64,000 bases of DNA from Paenibacillus pinihumi DSM 23905 = JCM 16419 (GTDB taxonomy: Bacteria > Bacillota > Bacilli > Paenibacillales > Paenibacillaceae): the NCBI RefSeq assembly GCF_000422505.1, contig NZ_KE383868.1, positions 72,202 to 136,201 on the forward strand. The letters are read 5' to 3'. Of the stretch, positions 25,801 to 33,896 are shown one piece after another. The notes beneath the pieces were generated by a model that saw only the letters and a program-made list of their open reading frames with translations, was not told the origin of the DNA and ran no database searches. Within the stretch, counting starts at the first letter, position 1. Every line of letters begins with the position of its first letter. The position numbers were made by a program, and so were the translations under genes.

Positions 25801-28651
25801 AATTGATGAGCAGATCAAGGCGTTTGTCCGGCCGTTTGATCTGAGTACGGCCCCTCTGCTGCGCATTGAACTGGTGAAGCTTGGCGAGGACCGCCATTTG
25901 ATCTTCTCGGATATGCATCATATCATTACCGATGGTGTATCCGTCGAAATATTCTTTGAGGAGCTTATGGCGCTCTGTGCAGGCAAGCCGCTTGCTCCGC
26001 TGCGCATTCAATACAAGGATTTTTCTGTCTGGCAGACATCAGGTGAAGGAGCAGAGCGGAAGCAGGAGCATGAAAAGCACTGGCTGGACGTTTTCTCCGG
26101 AGGAACACCGCTGCTTAATCTTCCGACAGATTACAATCGCCCGTCCATTCAAAGCTTCAGAGGAGGCAGGGTCGATTTTGAGATTCCCAAGCCGGTAACG
26201 GAACAGTTGTTCAAAATAAGCAAGGAAAGCGGTACGACACTGTATATGATTTTGCTGGCGGTCTATAATGTGCTGCTGTCCAAGTATACAAGCCAGGATG
26301 ATATTGTAGTCGGAACTACAATTGCCGGGCGGAATCACGCGGATACGGAGCAATTAATCGGCGCCTTCATCAATACGCTTGCCCTGCGCAACAGGCCGAT
26401 GGGAGAGATGACCTTCTCGGCATTCATGAATGAGGTAAAGAGCAATGCGCTGAAAGCCTATGAGCATCAGGACTATGCCTTTGAAGAACTGGTAGACCGC
26501 CTCAAAACAAGGCGTGATGTCAGCCGCAATCCGTTATTTGATACGATGTTCGTCCTGCACAATCATGGCACAGGAGAATTGGTCAAGGAGCTGGGCCCCG
26601 GTGTCCGTTTGCTGCCTTACGGCGGATTCCAGCATCGGGTGGCCAAATTTGATTTGACGCTCGTTGTCACGCTGCGGGAAGATGAGCAGCTGTTTTGGAG
26701 CCTGGAATACTGCGCCGATTTATTCAAGCATGATACGATTCAGCGTATGGCGGATCATTTTATCCGGCTGCTGCGTATTGTGACGGAGGCTCCGGAGAGG
26801 ACGATTCATGAGATTGACATGATGCTTGAGGATGAGCGTGAGCTGATTGTCCACAAGTTTAATGAAACGACGGCCAAGTTCTCTGAGCAGGATACGGTAG
26901 TTAGCCTGATCGATGAGCAGGCATGGATGTCTGCGGATTCTACTGCGGTCATCGCGCCGGACGGGGAATTGACCTATCAGCAGCTGATCGAGCAGTCGGA
27001 GAAGCTGGCGGTCAGACTGGCAGCAAGGGGAGTCCGTCCAGGAGACAAGGTAGTGCTCGCTGTCGAGCGGTCGAAGGATATGATCATCGGGCTGCTTGGA
27101 ATTCTCAAAGCCGGTGCTGTCTATGTGCCTGTCGATCCGCATTTTCCGAAGAAGCGCATTGATTTCATCCTGGAGGACAGTGCGTGCACCCAGGTGCTGA
27201 CCCATTCGCACTACGGGCTTGGAAGCGGTGAGCCGGACCGGATTTTGCTGATGGATCAGCTGGAGGTTGATGCTGCCGAAGTACCGGAGACAATCGTGAA
27301 CATGGCCGAGCCGCAGGAACTGTGCTATATTCTGTATACTTCAGGGACAACCGGACTTCCAAAAGGGGTTGCGATTGAACACCGCTCACTTGTCAACCGG
27401 CTTCATTGGATGCAGAAGACTTATCCGGTCGGCCGGGGCGACACGCTGCTCCAGAAAACACCGTTTACCTTCGATGTCTCGATTTGGGAGCTGCTGTGGG
27501 GACTGATTCAGGGAGCCAAGGTTGTATTTCTGGAGCCGGGGCGCGAACGCGAGCCGAAGGCTATCATCGAGGCTGTGGAGACCCATCAGGTGTCGGTTAT
27601 TCATTTTGTGCCGTCCATGCTGAATGCCTTCCTGGAATATGCGAATGTGCATACCCAGATTGAACGCCTGTCATCTCTGAATTATGTATTTTCCAGCGGG
27701 GAAGTGCTCAAGCCGTATTATGCGGATAAGTTTTATACCTATATGGAAGAGCTGCCCGCGAAGCTTGTGAATCTGTTCGGTCCTACGGAAACAACCATTG
27801 ATTCCACATTCTATGAATGTCCGCGGGAGACCGCAGGACCGGTTGTTCCAATCGGCCGTCCCATCGATAATACGACGGCCTACGTCCTGCGGGACGGCAG
27901 ACCTCAGCCGATTGGCGTCACAGGGGAACTGTATATCGGCGGCGTTGGCGTTGCCCGCGGCTATGTGGGCAGGGAGGATTTGAACGGGGAGAGCTTCATT
28001 CCCAATCCATTCATTCCAAATGACCGGATCTATAAGACAGGAGATCTGGCCCGCTGGCGCGCCGACGGATGTCTTGAATATATGGGACGCGCAGATGACC
28101 AGATCAAGGTACGGGGATACCGGATTGAGCCGGCTGAGATTGAGACAGGCTTGTGCAATATTCATTTTATTGAAGAGGCTGTTGTCCTGTCGAAGGATGA
28201 ACGACTGATCGCTTATATTGTGGCAGATATGGAAAGGGATACGGCCATTATCAAAACCATTTTGTCTTTCCACCTGCCGGAGTTTATGATCCCGGATCAA
28301 TTCGTATTCGTAGATTCAATCCCGCTTACCGCAAATGGAAAAGCGGATAAGCAGAGCCTGCTGCAGATGGGGCTTGCTGTCGAGCAAAGAAAGGAGTATG
28401 AGGCGCCGGAAACCGAGCTGGAAAAGACGCTTGTGCTGGTCTGGCAAAGTGTACTTGGCATCTCGCCGATCGGGGTAACCGATAACTTCTTTGAGGTTGG
28501 CGGTACATCCATACAGGCTGTGCTGCTGGAGGTAGAGCTGGAGCAGCAGAATATTTCCTCGGAGGATCTGATCGTATTCAGGTACAATACCATCCGGGAA
28601 ATGGCCAACTATTTGAGCAGCCGTGCCGAGCTGCAGGATGAACCGGATTGA
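19811..28651 (+). CDS. Three-module NRPS, predicted Asn-Asn-Ser, no thioesterase
   Basis: 2946 residues. Residues about 30-235 look like the C-terminal half of a condensation domain without HHxxxDG. Then come A1 (about 243-755), T1 (GGHS near 785), C2 (HHIITDG near 981), A2 (about 1295-1810), T2 (GGHS near 1838), C3 (HHIITDG near 2036), A3 (about 2350-2840) and T3 (GGTS near 2900). Specificity residues read by alignment to GrsA are DLTKIGEVGK for A1 and A2 (Asn) and DVWHFSLIDK for A3 (Ser). There is no epimerase, thioesterase or reductase, so release is unexplained. GTG at 19811 or ATG at 19823 could be the start. The gene follows the oxygenase and carbamoyltransferases in one operon and precedes two exporters. 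Confidence 0.93.
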   Translation: MYGCMYKSVLKTSQAQSSGNASLALFVWPFDYTSAAEFETTRIVQDIPAKLVQELQRAAHFSDQELYLILIGAVQAFFTTLTGSESITICSLPIQSSDAEAGDGGPLPVQTEASRADSFASVAAEVRKTVSRMTLSKETSGQQQLPMARGGKPLPLLVSMEGASSAADKWQSQLSFIFASRQDETMELQLHYNTHAYAPETITRLAAQFVRFCQQIMADPNICLDDVDLLTEEERHELLRVFNATGAVYPLKPVHHLFEEQVMQTPDEPAVSGSEGVWTYAELNARANRVAHFLIATGVRSEHRIGIMAGHSLEAVAALLGVLKAGAAYVPLDPSYPAERIRFIAADSKMKLLLTQETFTDRVPETTAWFTITETMTEVNESNPELNVQPHHLMYLIYTSGSTGQPKGVMVEHSGAVNYLWWARKHYTGNHPRSFALYSSLAFDLTVTSIYVPLLTGGRIVVYAGEDKGQLMPQLLAEDQVDVLKLTPTHLRLLLLAGHVPQRLRTLIVGGEALDTALARQVHDHFDGQVTIYNEYGPTETVVGCMIHAFDPARDLNSSVPIGRPADNVRVYVLDERLQPVPGGATGELYIAGDGVARGYWGQEERTAERFLEEPFTPEGRMYRTGDIARRLGDGSLVYLGRSDEQVKVRGYRIETGEIEACLAEHENVREAAVVAKPDGESGLALWAYIAADGQVEQEELRHYLQERLPSYMMPSHFVLLDGLPVTANGKTDRRALLEDDTQTMGQAHEEPSGELEIRLAEMWQQVLGREQIGRGDSFFDLGGHSLKAILLLSKVQKEFSITVPLQTLFDRPTIKGLAAFLSAGSETDPGQGAEDSAHQVFYKIYSPIEPIEKRLHYPASYVQKRMYALSALKGAEVTYNVPHAMIIEGPLDADRLQQAANKLIQRHETLRTSFGWVEGGLVQRVHDDADLTIPCSDAEEGEIGSRLAGFIRPFDLQLAPLWRLELIRTGADRYVLLFDMHHIITDGVSVGILMSELSALYEGAELQPLRIQYKDFTVWQREQMLSTRGHEAYWADLYNEGVPLLNLPTDYPRPSIQSFAGRTVTFEVPEDVVTALHRINTETGTTMYMILLAAFGVLLGKYAGQEDVVIGTTSAGRNHADTEHLIGAFINTLALRTRPGSEKTFLAFVDEVKRHTLSAFDHQDFAFDELVDRLKIPRDISRNPLFDTMFVLHNHGGGTSRLTLGKETLIHEFDDIRHEPAKVDLTLVATLLENQKMLWSIEYRTDLFRKETVERMTANFVRLLTSIALRPQQRIGEIDLLTQEERHESLILFNATGAAYPQTPVHQLFEEQVSQKPNEPAVVSVSEGTWTYAELNAKANKVARFLIASGVQAEDRIGVMAEHSLAAVAVLLGVLKAGAAYVPLDPTYPADRIRHIAADSKMKLLLTQKPLASRIPETTAWFSIDGAMAEGDESNPELNVQPHHLMYLIYTSGSTGQPKGVMVEHRGAVNYLWWARKQYAREQPSSFALYSSLAFDLTVTSIYVPLLTGGRIVVCAGEDKGQLMPQMLAEDQVDVLKLTPTHLRLLLLADRVPQRLRTLIVGGEALDTALARQVHDHFDGQVTIYNEYGPTETVVGCMIHAFDPNLDVSSSVPIGRPADNVRIYVLDELLQPVPSGAAGELYIAGDGVARGYWGQEERTAERFLKEPFTPEGRMYRTGDIARRLADGNLIYLGRSDEQVKVRGYRIEIGEIVACLAENDAVREAVVLAKPDGDSGVDLWAYIAVEDRVGQEAIRHHLLERLPEYMVPSHLVLLDRLPVTPNGKTDRRALLEDEKWAVNNAHEDPAGELEIRLAELWQQVLLSERIGRHDSFFSLGGHSLKAIMLLSKVQKEFGITVPLQVLFDTPTIQGLAAFMSASVKTGEDQAEAPLEEGSGAKGDSAFQWIEPAGKRAYYPASYSQKRLYVLNHLAEVTYNVPDVMLIRGALDVERLKWAVQELVNRHETLRTSFGWIDGELVQRVHENVTLDIPYSEQSEDEIDEQIKAFVRPFDLSTAPLLRIELVKLGEDRHLIFSDMHHIITDGVSVEIFFEELMALCAGKPLAPLRIQYKDFSVWQTSGEGAERKQEHEKHWLDVFSGGTPLLNLPTDYNRPSIQSFRGGRVDFEIPKPVTEQLFKISKESGTTLYMILLAVYNVLLSKYTSQDDIVVGTTIAGRNHADTEQLIGAFINTLALRNRPMGEMTFSAFMNEVKSNALKAYEHQDYAFEELVDRLKTRRDVSRNPLFDTMFVLHNHGTGELVKELGPGVRLLPYGGFQHRVAKFDLTLVVTLREDEQLFWSLEYCADLFKHDTIQRMADHFIRLLRIVTEAPERTIHEIDMMLEDERELIVHKFNETTAKFSEQDTVVSLIDEQAWMSADSTAVIAPDGELTYQQLIEQSEKLAVRLAARGVRPGDKVVLAVERSKDMIIGLLGILKAGAVYVPVDPHFPKKRIDFILEDSACTQVLTHSHYGLGSGEPDRILLMDQLEVDAAEVPETIVNMAEPQELCYILYTSGTTGLPKGVAIEHRSLVNRLHWMQKTYPVGRGDTLLQKTPFTFDVSIWELLWGLIQGAKVVFLEPGREREPKAIIEAVETHQVSVIHFVPSMLNAFLEYANVHTQIERLSSLNYVFSSGEVLKPYYADKFYTYMEELPAKLVNLFGPTETTIDSTFYECPRETAGPVVPIGRPIDNTTAYVLRDGRPQPIGVTGELYIGGVGVARGYVGREDLNGESFIPNPFIPNDRIYKTGDLARWRADGCLEYMGRADDQIKVRGYRIEPAEIETGLCNIHFIEEAVVLSKDERLIAYIVADMERDTAIIKTILSFHLPEFMIPDQFVFVDSIPLTANGKADKQSLLQMGLAVEQRKEYEAPETELEKTLVLVWQSVLGISPIGVTDNFFEVGGTSIQAVLLEVELEQQNISSEDLIVFRYNTIREMANYLSSRAELQDEPD
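20537..25220 (+). repeat. Near-duplicate adenylation-thiolation segments of modules 1 and 2
   Basis: The A1-T1 stretch (about 20537-22260) and A2-T2 stretch (about 23693-25420) are offset by 3159 bases at the one point measured and share long runs of identical nucleotides, for example around the core LIVGGEALDTALARQVHDHF. This implies recent duplication or gene conversion. Module 3 is clearly distinct. Confidence 0.8.
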
Positions 28652-28723
28652 ATTTAGCTTTCGGCCCCGCGCGCAAGGGCGGGGCCGGCATGCTTTGGGA
28701 AGCGGAAGAAGGGAGGCCGGTTC

Positions 28724-30508
28724 GTGCAAGAGAAAATAAAGCTTCGGGCGCAAAGACGCCAGGCTTTTCATGCATTAGGCCGTTTATGGCAGAAATCGAA
28801 AGCTTACTGGGGCTGGTATACCGGAATTGTGGCGCTGACTACTGTACTGTCGTTCGTCATCGTTGCCAACGCCGAACTGATGCGGCGCATTGTGAATGCC
28901 GTGATGGAGCGGGATACCGCTCTGTTAATGACATCAATTCTGTTCATGGTAGGGGTGCTTCTGGTAGAAACGGCAGGGAGTTTTGCCAGCACCTATCTGA
29001 ATACCGGGCTACAGAACAGGTCAACGCTGGGACTTCAGAAGAGCCTGCTTGGAAAAATGCTCCGGCTTCGCTCCAAAGAATTGTCCAATTACCATACCGG
29101 GGACTTGCTCTCCCGGATTAACGATGCTTCCCCGGACGCCCAATCGGCCATTAATGGCAAATTAATTCAACTGCTCGGCAATGTGCTGCAGCTCGGATTT
29201 CTGCTGACCTATCTGTCGATTGTCAATATTGGACTTACGATTGGCTGCCTGCTGATTACGCTCGTCATTCCGCTGCTGGCAACACCGATGTCCCGGCCCA
29301 TGCGCGCAACGTATACTTCACGTCAGGAAGCAAGGGCTATGCAGGACGCATTCCTGATGGACAGCATGCAGGGAATGGAGGTTATTAAGAGCTACGGGGC
29401 CGGTAAAAGAATGGCGGAACGCTTCAAGGCGAAATGGGAAGGTTATTTGAGGCATCACCTGAAGGCGCTTGCACTTGAAGCGGTGTTTTACAGGGTCAAT
29501 ATCTTCGTGTACGTGCTGGGCCTGATGTACATATTGGGCTATGGCGGCTATTTAATTACCCAGGGCAGGCTGGACGTGGGAGCGCTCGCCGCATTTCTGG
29601 TTGCCTTCGAGCGGCTGTCCGGGCCGATTTCAAACCTGTCCTCCATATGGCCGCAGCTTCAGGGGGCAGTATCCAGCGCCCTGCGCGTATTTGAAATTAC
29701 GGATTTGCCGGAGGAACAGGAAGGCAAGAGTCCGGGGAGTGAAGCGAAGAAGCGCCCGGATGGCGACATCGAATTTAACCGCGTGACCTTCCGGTATCAG
29801 CAAGATAGCGAGCCAGCGTTGCGGGAGGCCGCCTTTATAATTAAATCCGGGCAGATGACAGCGATCGTCGGAGAAAGCGGATCTGGCAAAACGACTATCG
29901 CAAGCCTGCTTCTCGGACTTCAGACCCCTGAATCCGGAAGTGTCCGGATTGGCGGCCAGTCTCTGGCGGAAATGGATATGACAGCATGGCGGGAATCTGT
30001 ATCGTATGTGTCCCAGGAGCCGTATTTGTTCTCCGGTACAATCGGTGACAATATCAGGCTTGGGAAGACGGATGCCCAAACGATGGATGTCATTGAAGCA
30101 GCGAAGCTGGCGAATTTGCATGACTGGATCTCACAGCTTCCTGAAGGCTATCATACCGCAATTGGAGAGCTGGGACTCACGCTGTCCGGCGGTGAACGCC
30201 AGCGGATCTCGATTGCCCGTGCCATGCTTCGAAAACCGAGGCTGCTAGTGCTGGACGAGCCAACGTCCGCCCTGGACAGTGAAAATGAACGGTTCGTGCA
30301 GGACGCGATAGAGAATGTAATGGCCGGCCGTACAGTCGTCGTCATTGCCCACCGGCTCTCCACAATACGAGGGGCGGATCATATTATCGTGATGCATGAG
30401 GGAAGCGTGGCCGAACAGGGCACCCATGATGAGCTGCTCTTGAGAGACAGCAGATACCGCAGCTTGTACACAGCGGCCAGTACGAGCCGAAAGGAGGAGA
30501 CGGCATGA
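28724..30508 (+). CDS. ABC half-transporter (exporter type), first of pair
   Basis: 594 residues: an N-terminal six-helix membrane domain (about 30-310) and a C-terminal ATPase. The ATPase has Walker A GESGSGKTT, signature LSGGERQRISIARA, Walker B LLVLDEPTSALD and a histidine switch in VVIAHRLST, so it is complete. GTG at 28724 has GGGAGG 7 bases upstream. The next half-transporter starts in its stop codon (ATGA), which suggests a heterodimer. Its position at the end of the NRPS operon implies export of the peptide or self-protection. Confidence 0.88.
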   Translation: MQEKIKLRAQRRQAFHALGRLWQKSKAYWGWYTGIVALTTVLSFVIVANAELMRRIVNAVMERDTALLMTSILFMVGVLLVETAGSFASTYLNTGLQNRSTLGLQKSLLGKMLRLRSKELSNYHTGDLLSRINDASPDAQSAINGKLIQLLGNVLQLGFLLTYLSIVNIGLTIGCLLITLVIPLLATPMSRPMRATYTSRQEARAMQDAFLMDSMQGMEVIKSYGAGKRMAERFKAKWEGYLRHHLKALALEAVFYRVNIFVYVLGLMYILGYGGYLITQGRLDVGALAAFLVAFERLSGPISNLSSIWPQLQGAVSSALRVFEITDLPEEQEGKSPGSEAKKRPDGDIEFNRVTFRYQQDSEPALREAAFIIKSGQMTAIVGESGSGKTTIASLLLGLQTPESGSVRIGGQSLAEMDMTAWRESVSYVSQEPYLFSGTIGDNIRLGKTDAQTMDVIEAAKLANLHDWISQLPEGYHTAIGELGLTLSGGERQRISIARAMLRKPRLLVLDEPTSALDSENERFVQDAIENVMAGRTVVVIAHRLSTIRGADHIIVMHEGSVAEQGTHDELLLRDSRYRSLYTAASTSRKEETA

Positions 30509-32343
30509 GCCTGCCGGGTGCGGAACGCAATATTTCTTCACGTTTCTGGGCTGTTATGAAATACGCCAAGCCTTATAAGGCGGCTTTCGTGCTGTCTGTC
30601 CTGCTGCTTGCTGCCGATATCGTCTATGATGTCGGGTACGCATGGGTACAGCAATGGTTTATCGATGCCGCGGGGGTGCGGGATACGGACAGGCTGCTCA
30701 TGCTGACAGGCGTCTGCTTCGCCGCGGGCATTGCCATCATTATCTTTTTCATGCTGCAGTTCTACCTGCGCAATTCCGTCCAATCGTTCATGCAGCGGGA
30801 TATGTCGGTTGATGTGTTCCGCAAAATAGCCTCTTTGCCATACCCGGCTGTGCTGAGATACCATTCAGGGGATCTCGTTTCGCGGGCAACCCGTGATGTT
30901 CAGCAGGCCAATGGCATGATCGCCAACATTGTCTATGAGTTGTCTTACAATGTGGCCCTCTTCGCCGTGGCCTTCGGCTATTTGGCTACAATCGATTGGA
31001 GGCTGGCATTGGTGGTCACCGCCTCTGCACCTGTCATATTCTTCATCGGGCGATTATTTGACAAGCGGCTGCGCACGATTGGACAAGTGCAGCAGCAGAA
31101 GGACGCGGAGGTTCGCGGACTGCTGCAGGAAACGATGCAGGGCATGTCCATTGTACGCTTGTTTCAGCTCGAAAACCTGTTCACCGGAAAATATGAACGC
31201 CGCCGGAAAGAGCAAAACAAGCTTCATATGCGTCAGGCGATGCTTCAGACGACGATGAATCAGTCTGTCTATGTGACTAATCAGCTGATTACGATTGCCT
31301 GTGCGTTCTTTACGGCTCATCTGGCTATTCAGGGCACATTGACCGCCGGACAAATTCTGGCGTTTCTCGTTCTGATCAACCGCGTACAGAGTCCGCTGCT
31401 CAGTGTCATTAATACCTGGGGCAATTTTCAGCAGGGACTTGGCGCGGGGGACCGATTGGCTGCGCTGGATGAGGAACCATCCGAAGCGGGCGGCAGAGTG
31501 CTGGCGGATGAGCAGACGACGCCTGGAAAATACCCAAATAGCAATATGGCTCAAAGGACAGAGGACCATGAAAGAGCAGAGGAGCCGATCCGGCTGCATA
31601 ATGCGGCTGCTTCAGTCACGATTGATGGCAATGTCAGCAAGGTACTGATCTCTGATATCAGCTTGACGGTAAAGAAGGGGGAGTTCCTCGCCATTGTCGG
31701 GCCGAGCGGCGCCGGAAAGTCCAGCGCTCTACGTTTATGCAGCGGACTCATTGAGCCTTCATCAGGTGTTGTAGAAGTTCTGGGCTTGCCTGTTCAGGCT
31801 CATCTGGATGAAATTCGCCAGCGGACCAGTTATGTTCCGCAGACGCCATATTTGTTCACAGGTACAGTGCGCGAGAACTTGACCTTGGGCGTAGAAGATG
31901 CGACTGAGGAAGAGATGATCCAGGCGGCGCAAGCTGCGCTCGCGCATGAATTCATCCTGCAAATGGACGGCGGTTATGACGCGCTGATTGGCGAGCGGGG
32001 AGGAACACTGTCCGGTGGACAGAAGCAGCGGCTCGCACTTGCACGCGCCATTATACGGAGGCCGGAAATTCTGCTGCTGGATGAATCAACATCGGCACTG
32101 GATATGCGGACCGAACGCGAGGTGATTCATTCCCTGCTTGAAGCCCTCCCTGATGTGACGCTTATATTCGTCTCCCATCGGATGACTGCTATTGACCGGG
32201 CTGCCCGAATCATTGTTATGGAACAGGGCAGGCTTGTCGAGGAAGGAACACATGCGGAGCTAATGACAATGGACGGCTTATACTCCATGCTGTACCGGAT
32301 ACAGCAGGATCAGTCTGAGGCGGCAAGTACCGCAGAAAGCTAG
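30505..32343 (+). CDS. ABC half-transporter (exporter type), second of pair
   Basis: 612 residues with a six-helix membrane domain (about 25-310), a long charged linker (about 325-370) and an ATPase domain. Walker A is GPSGAGKSS, the signature is LSGGQKQRLALARA, Walker B is LLLDESTSALD, and VSHRMT holds the switch histidine, so both halves of the pair look catalytically competent. The ATG overlaps the previous gene by 4 bases. It is the last gene before the terminator at 32415-32465. Confidence 0.88.
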   Translation: MSLPGAERNISSRFWAVMKYAKPYKAAFVLSVLLLAADIVYDVGYAWVQQWFIDAAGVRDTDRLLMLTGVCFAAGIAIIIFFMLQFYLRNSVQSFMQRDMSVDVFRKIASLPYPAVLRYHSGDLVSRATRDVQQANGMIANIVYELSYNVALFAVAFGYLATIDWRLALVVTASAPVIFFIGRLFDKRLRTIGQVQQQKDAEVRGLLQETMQGMSIVRLFQLENLFTGKYERRRKEQNKLHMRQAMLQTTMNQSVYVTNQLITIACAFFTAHLAIQGTLTAGQILAFLVLINRVQSPLLSVINTWGNFQQGLGAGDRLAALDEEPSEAGGRVLADEQTTPGKYPNSNMAQRTEDHERAEEPIRLHNAAASVTIDGNVSKVLISDISLTVKKGEFLAIVGPSGAGKSSALRLCSGLIEPSSGVVEVLGLPVQAHLDEIRQRTSYVPQTPYLFTGTVRENLTLGVEDATEEEMIQAAQAALAHEFILQMDGGYDALIGERGGTLSGGQKQRLALARAIIRRPEILLLDESTSALDMRTEREVIHSLLEALPDVTLIFVSHRMTAIDRAARIIVMEQGRLVEEGTHAELMTMDGLYSMLYRIQQDQSEAASTAES

Positions 32344-32414
32344 ATTCGTAGAGTAAGGTAAAGGCCGCATGTGGGTGATTCTTCTAATCGCTGTGTTGTT
32401 CTCGGATTTGCAAC

Positions 32415-32465
32415 AAACCGCCCTTTCGCAGCCGGATACACCGGTTTAGCCAAAGGGCGGTTTTG
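32415..32465 (+). terminator. Terminator of the NRPS/export operon
   Basis: AAACCGCCCTTT pairs with AAAGGGCGGTTT around a loop that holds its own CCGG/CCGG hairpin, and TTTT follows. The symmetric A and T ends may let it also serve the convergent lacI-type gene. Confidence 0.8.
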
Positions 32466-32511
32466 AGTAGGAGAATTTTGTTTCATGGATTTGGCAGTTT
32501 TTAATCCCGCA

Positions 32512-33561
32512 TTAAGCTCCACACGACTCCCGGATAATGAGCCTGGGCGTATGGTTGATCCGGATCATCTCCTCGGAGCCGTTGATCGCGCTAATAAGCT
32601 GGAGCACAGCCATCCGTCCCAGATATTCGTTATGCTGATCCAGAGAGGTGATGCGGGGAATGGCATACTCGGATTGCGGGAATTGATCGCAGCTTGCAAT
32701 CGCAATATGCTCCGGGCATTGCAGGCCGCGGTCCTTCATCGCCCGGATTGCGCCGATGGCAACCATGTCATTCATGGCAATGATGGCGGTTGGCAGAGTA
32801 TCTTGGGGCTCATCAAGCAATTGCCGCATCGCCTCGTAGCCGTCCGGTGCATAGTAATCTGATGGAATAATATGATTGTCCAAGGCTGTTCTCCCCAGTG
32901 CGCGCAGCTCCTGCTTGAACGCTTCGATCCGTGCAGTCGTAATGCGTATGCCCGGTTCGCCGCCGATGAATCCGATCCGTTCATGACCGAGCGCGATGAA
33001 ATGATGGACAATAGAGGCGACGCCCTGCTTGAGGTCCCGCTCGACCACCAGACAATTACAGCCTTCAATCCGGGTGCCGACGATGACAACGGGAATCTGG
33101 CGGTGCAACTGATTAAGCGCCTGAATGTAGGAATCCGGGATATCCTCCTTGTCGATATGTCCGCCGAGGACAAGAACGCCGTCCACCTGCTTCTCCTGAA
33201 TAATCCGGAAGTAATCCTCCTCCGACATCTTGCTCTGCTGCTTGCGGTTGCGTACAAACATCGTATTAAAAAGAAGGGTTGCATAGCCGCTCTGCATGGC
33301 AAAGCTCTGAACCTCCATAAATAATGAAGCAAAATAAGGATTCGTAATATCCGGCAGAATGACCCCGATATTCTGGCTTGTATGATTAACCATCCCTCTG
33401 GCAAATACACTGGGCGTGTAGTTATGCTCTGCGATGATTTGCTGAATTTTCTCCCGCTTCCCGGGAGAGACCGAAGGGCTGTTATTCAAAACCCGGGATA
33501 CCGTGGAAACGGACACACCGCTTTTTCGGGCAATTTCAGAGATTGTAATTTTATTTTTCAA
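32512..33561 (-). CDS. LacI-family transcriptional regulator
   Basis: 349 residues. The helix-turn-helix and hinge are at the N-terminus (ITISEIARKSGVSVSTVSRVLN), then a periplasmic-binding-protein fold with IGVILPDITNPYFASL, VDGVLVLGG, RIGFIGGEPG and AIIAMNDMVAIGA. TTG at 33561 is the start, with AAGGATGTG 3 bases upstream. It is divergent from the GH9/SIS genes, and the shared spacer carries two matching palindromes. It is therefore very likely their repressor, with a sugar or sugar phosphate as inducer. Confidence 0.9.
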   Translation of the reverse strand: MKNKITISEIARKSGVSVSTVSRVLNNSPSVSPGKREKIQQIIAEHNYTPSVFARGMVNHTSQNIGVILPDITNPYFASLFMEVQSFAMQSGYATLLFNTMFVRNRKQQSKMSEEDYFRIIQEKQVDGVLVLGGHIDKEDIPDSYIQALNQLHRQIPVVIVGTRIEGCNCLVVERDLKQGVASIVHHFIALGHERIGFIGGEPGIRITTARIEAFKQELRALGRTALDNHIIPSDYYAPDGYEAMRQLLDEPQDTLPTAIIAMNDMVAIGAIRAMKDRGLQCPEHIAIASCDQFPQSEYAIPRITSLDQHNEYLGRMAVLQLISAINGSEEMIRINHTPRLIIRESCGA

Positions 33562-33639
33562 TGTGACACATCCTTATTCGGATACTTGCATATGATCGAT
33601 TTTGATTTTAACCGAAACCAGTGCATTATTCAACTATTT

Positions 33640-33655
33640 TTGGTATCGTTACCAA
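33640..33655. promoter_or_regulatory. LacI-type operator O1
   Basis: TTGGTATCGTTACCAA, a 16-bp palindrome with one central mismatch and a central CG, is the usual LacI/GalR operator form. It lies on the regulator side of the divergent spacer and could control the regulator itself or allow looping to O2. Confidence 0.75.
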
Positions 33656-33714
33656 GCTTGATTGATCTTTTTCGATGGCAATCCCGATTCTATTAAAAGT
33701 ATCATTTCCCCTCA

Positions 33715-33743
33715 TTGACACAGGCATTATTTTTTGTTACCCT
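33715..33743 (+). promoter_or_regulatory. Probable sigma-A promoter of the GH9/SIS genes
   Basis: A consensus TTGACA -35 (33715-33720) is followed after 17 bases by TACCCT preceded by TG, an extended -10. Transcription would begin near 33750, placing operator O2 about 25 bases downstream. Confidence 0.5.
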
Positions 33744-33772
33744 CATCTCAAAAGCGGTTTCATTATCCGAAC

Positions 33773-33792
33773 ATTTGGTATCGCTACCAAAT
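33773..33792. promoter_or_regulatory. LacI-type operator O2
   Basis: ATTTGGTATCGCTACCAAAT is a near-perfect 20-bp palindrome sharing TTGGTAnCGnTACCAA with O1, 133 bases apart. Its place just after the predicted start of transcription suits repression by roadblock. Confidence 0.8.
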
Positions 33793-33896
33793 GAAAGCGA
33801 AAGTTCTCACTATGCTTCAACAGCATAGCACAAATGCCGTCTTGCTCCATACATGCAATGATTCTACCGAAAATTTCATAGAAAGAGGTTATATGC

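Noticed and set aside
33792-33808. CcpA cre site (TGAAAGCGAAAGTTCTC)
   Set aside because: Only the left half fits the consensus; the right half does not match.
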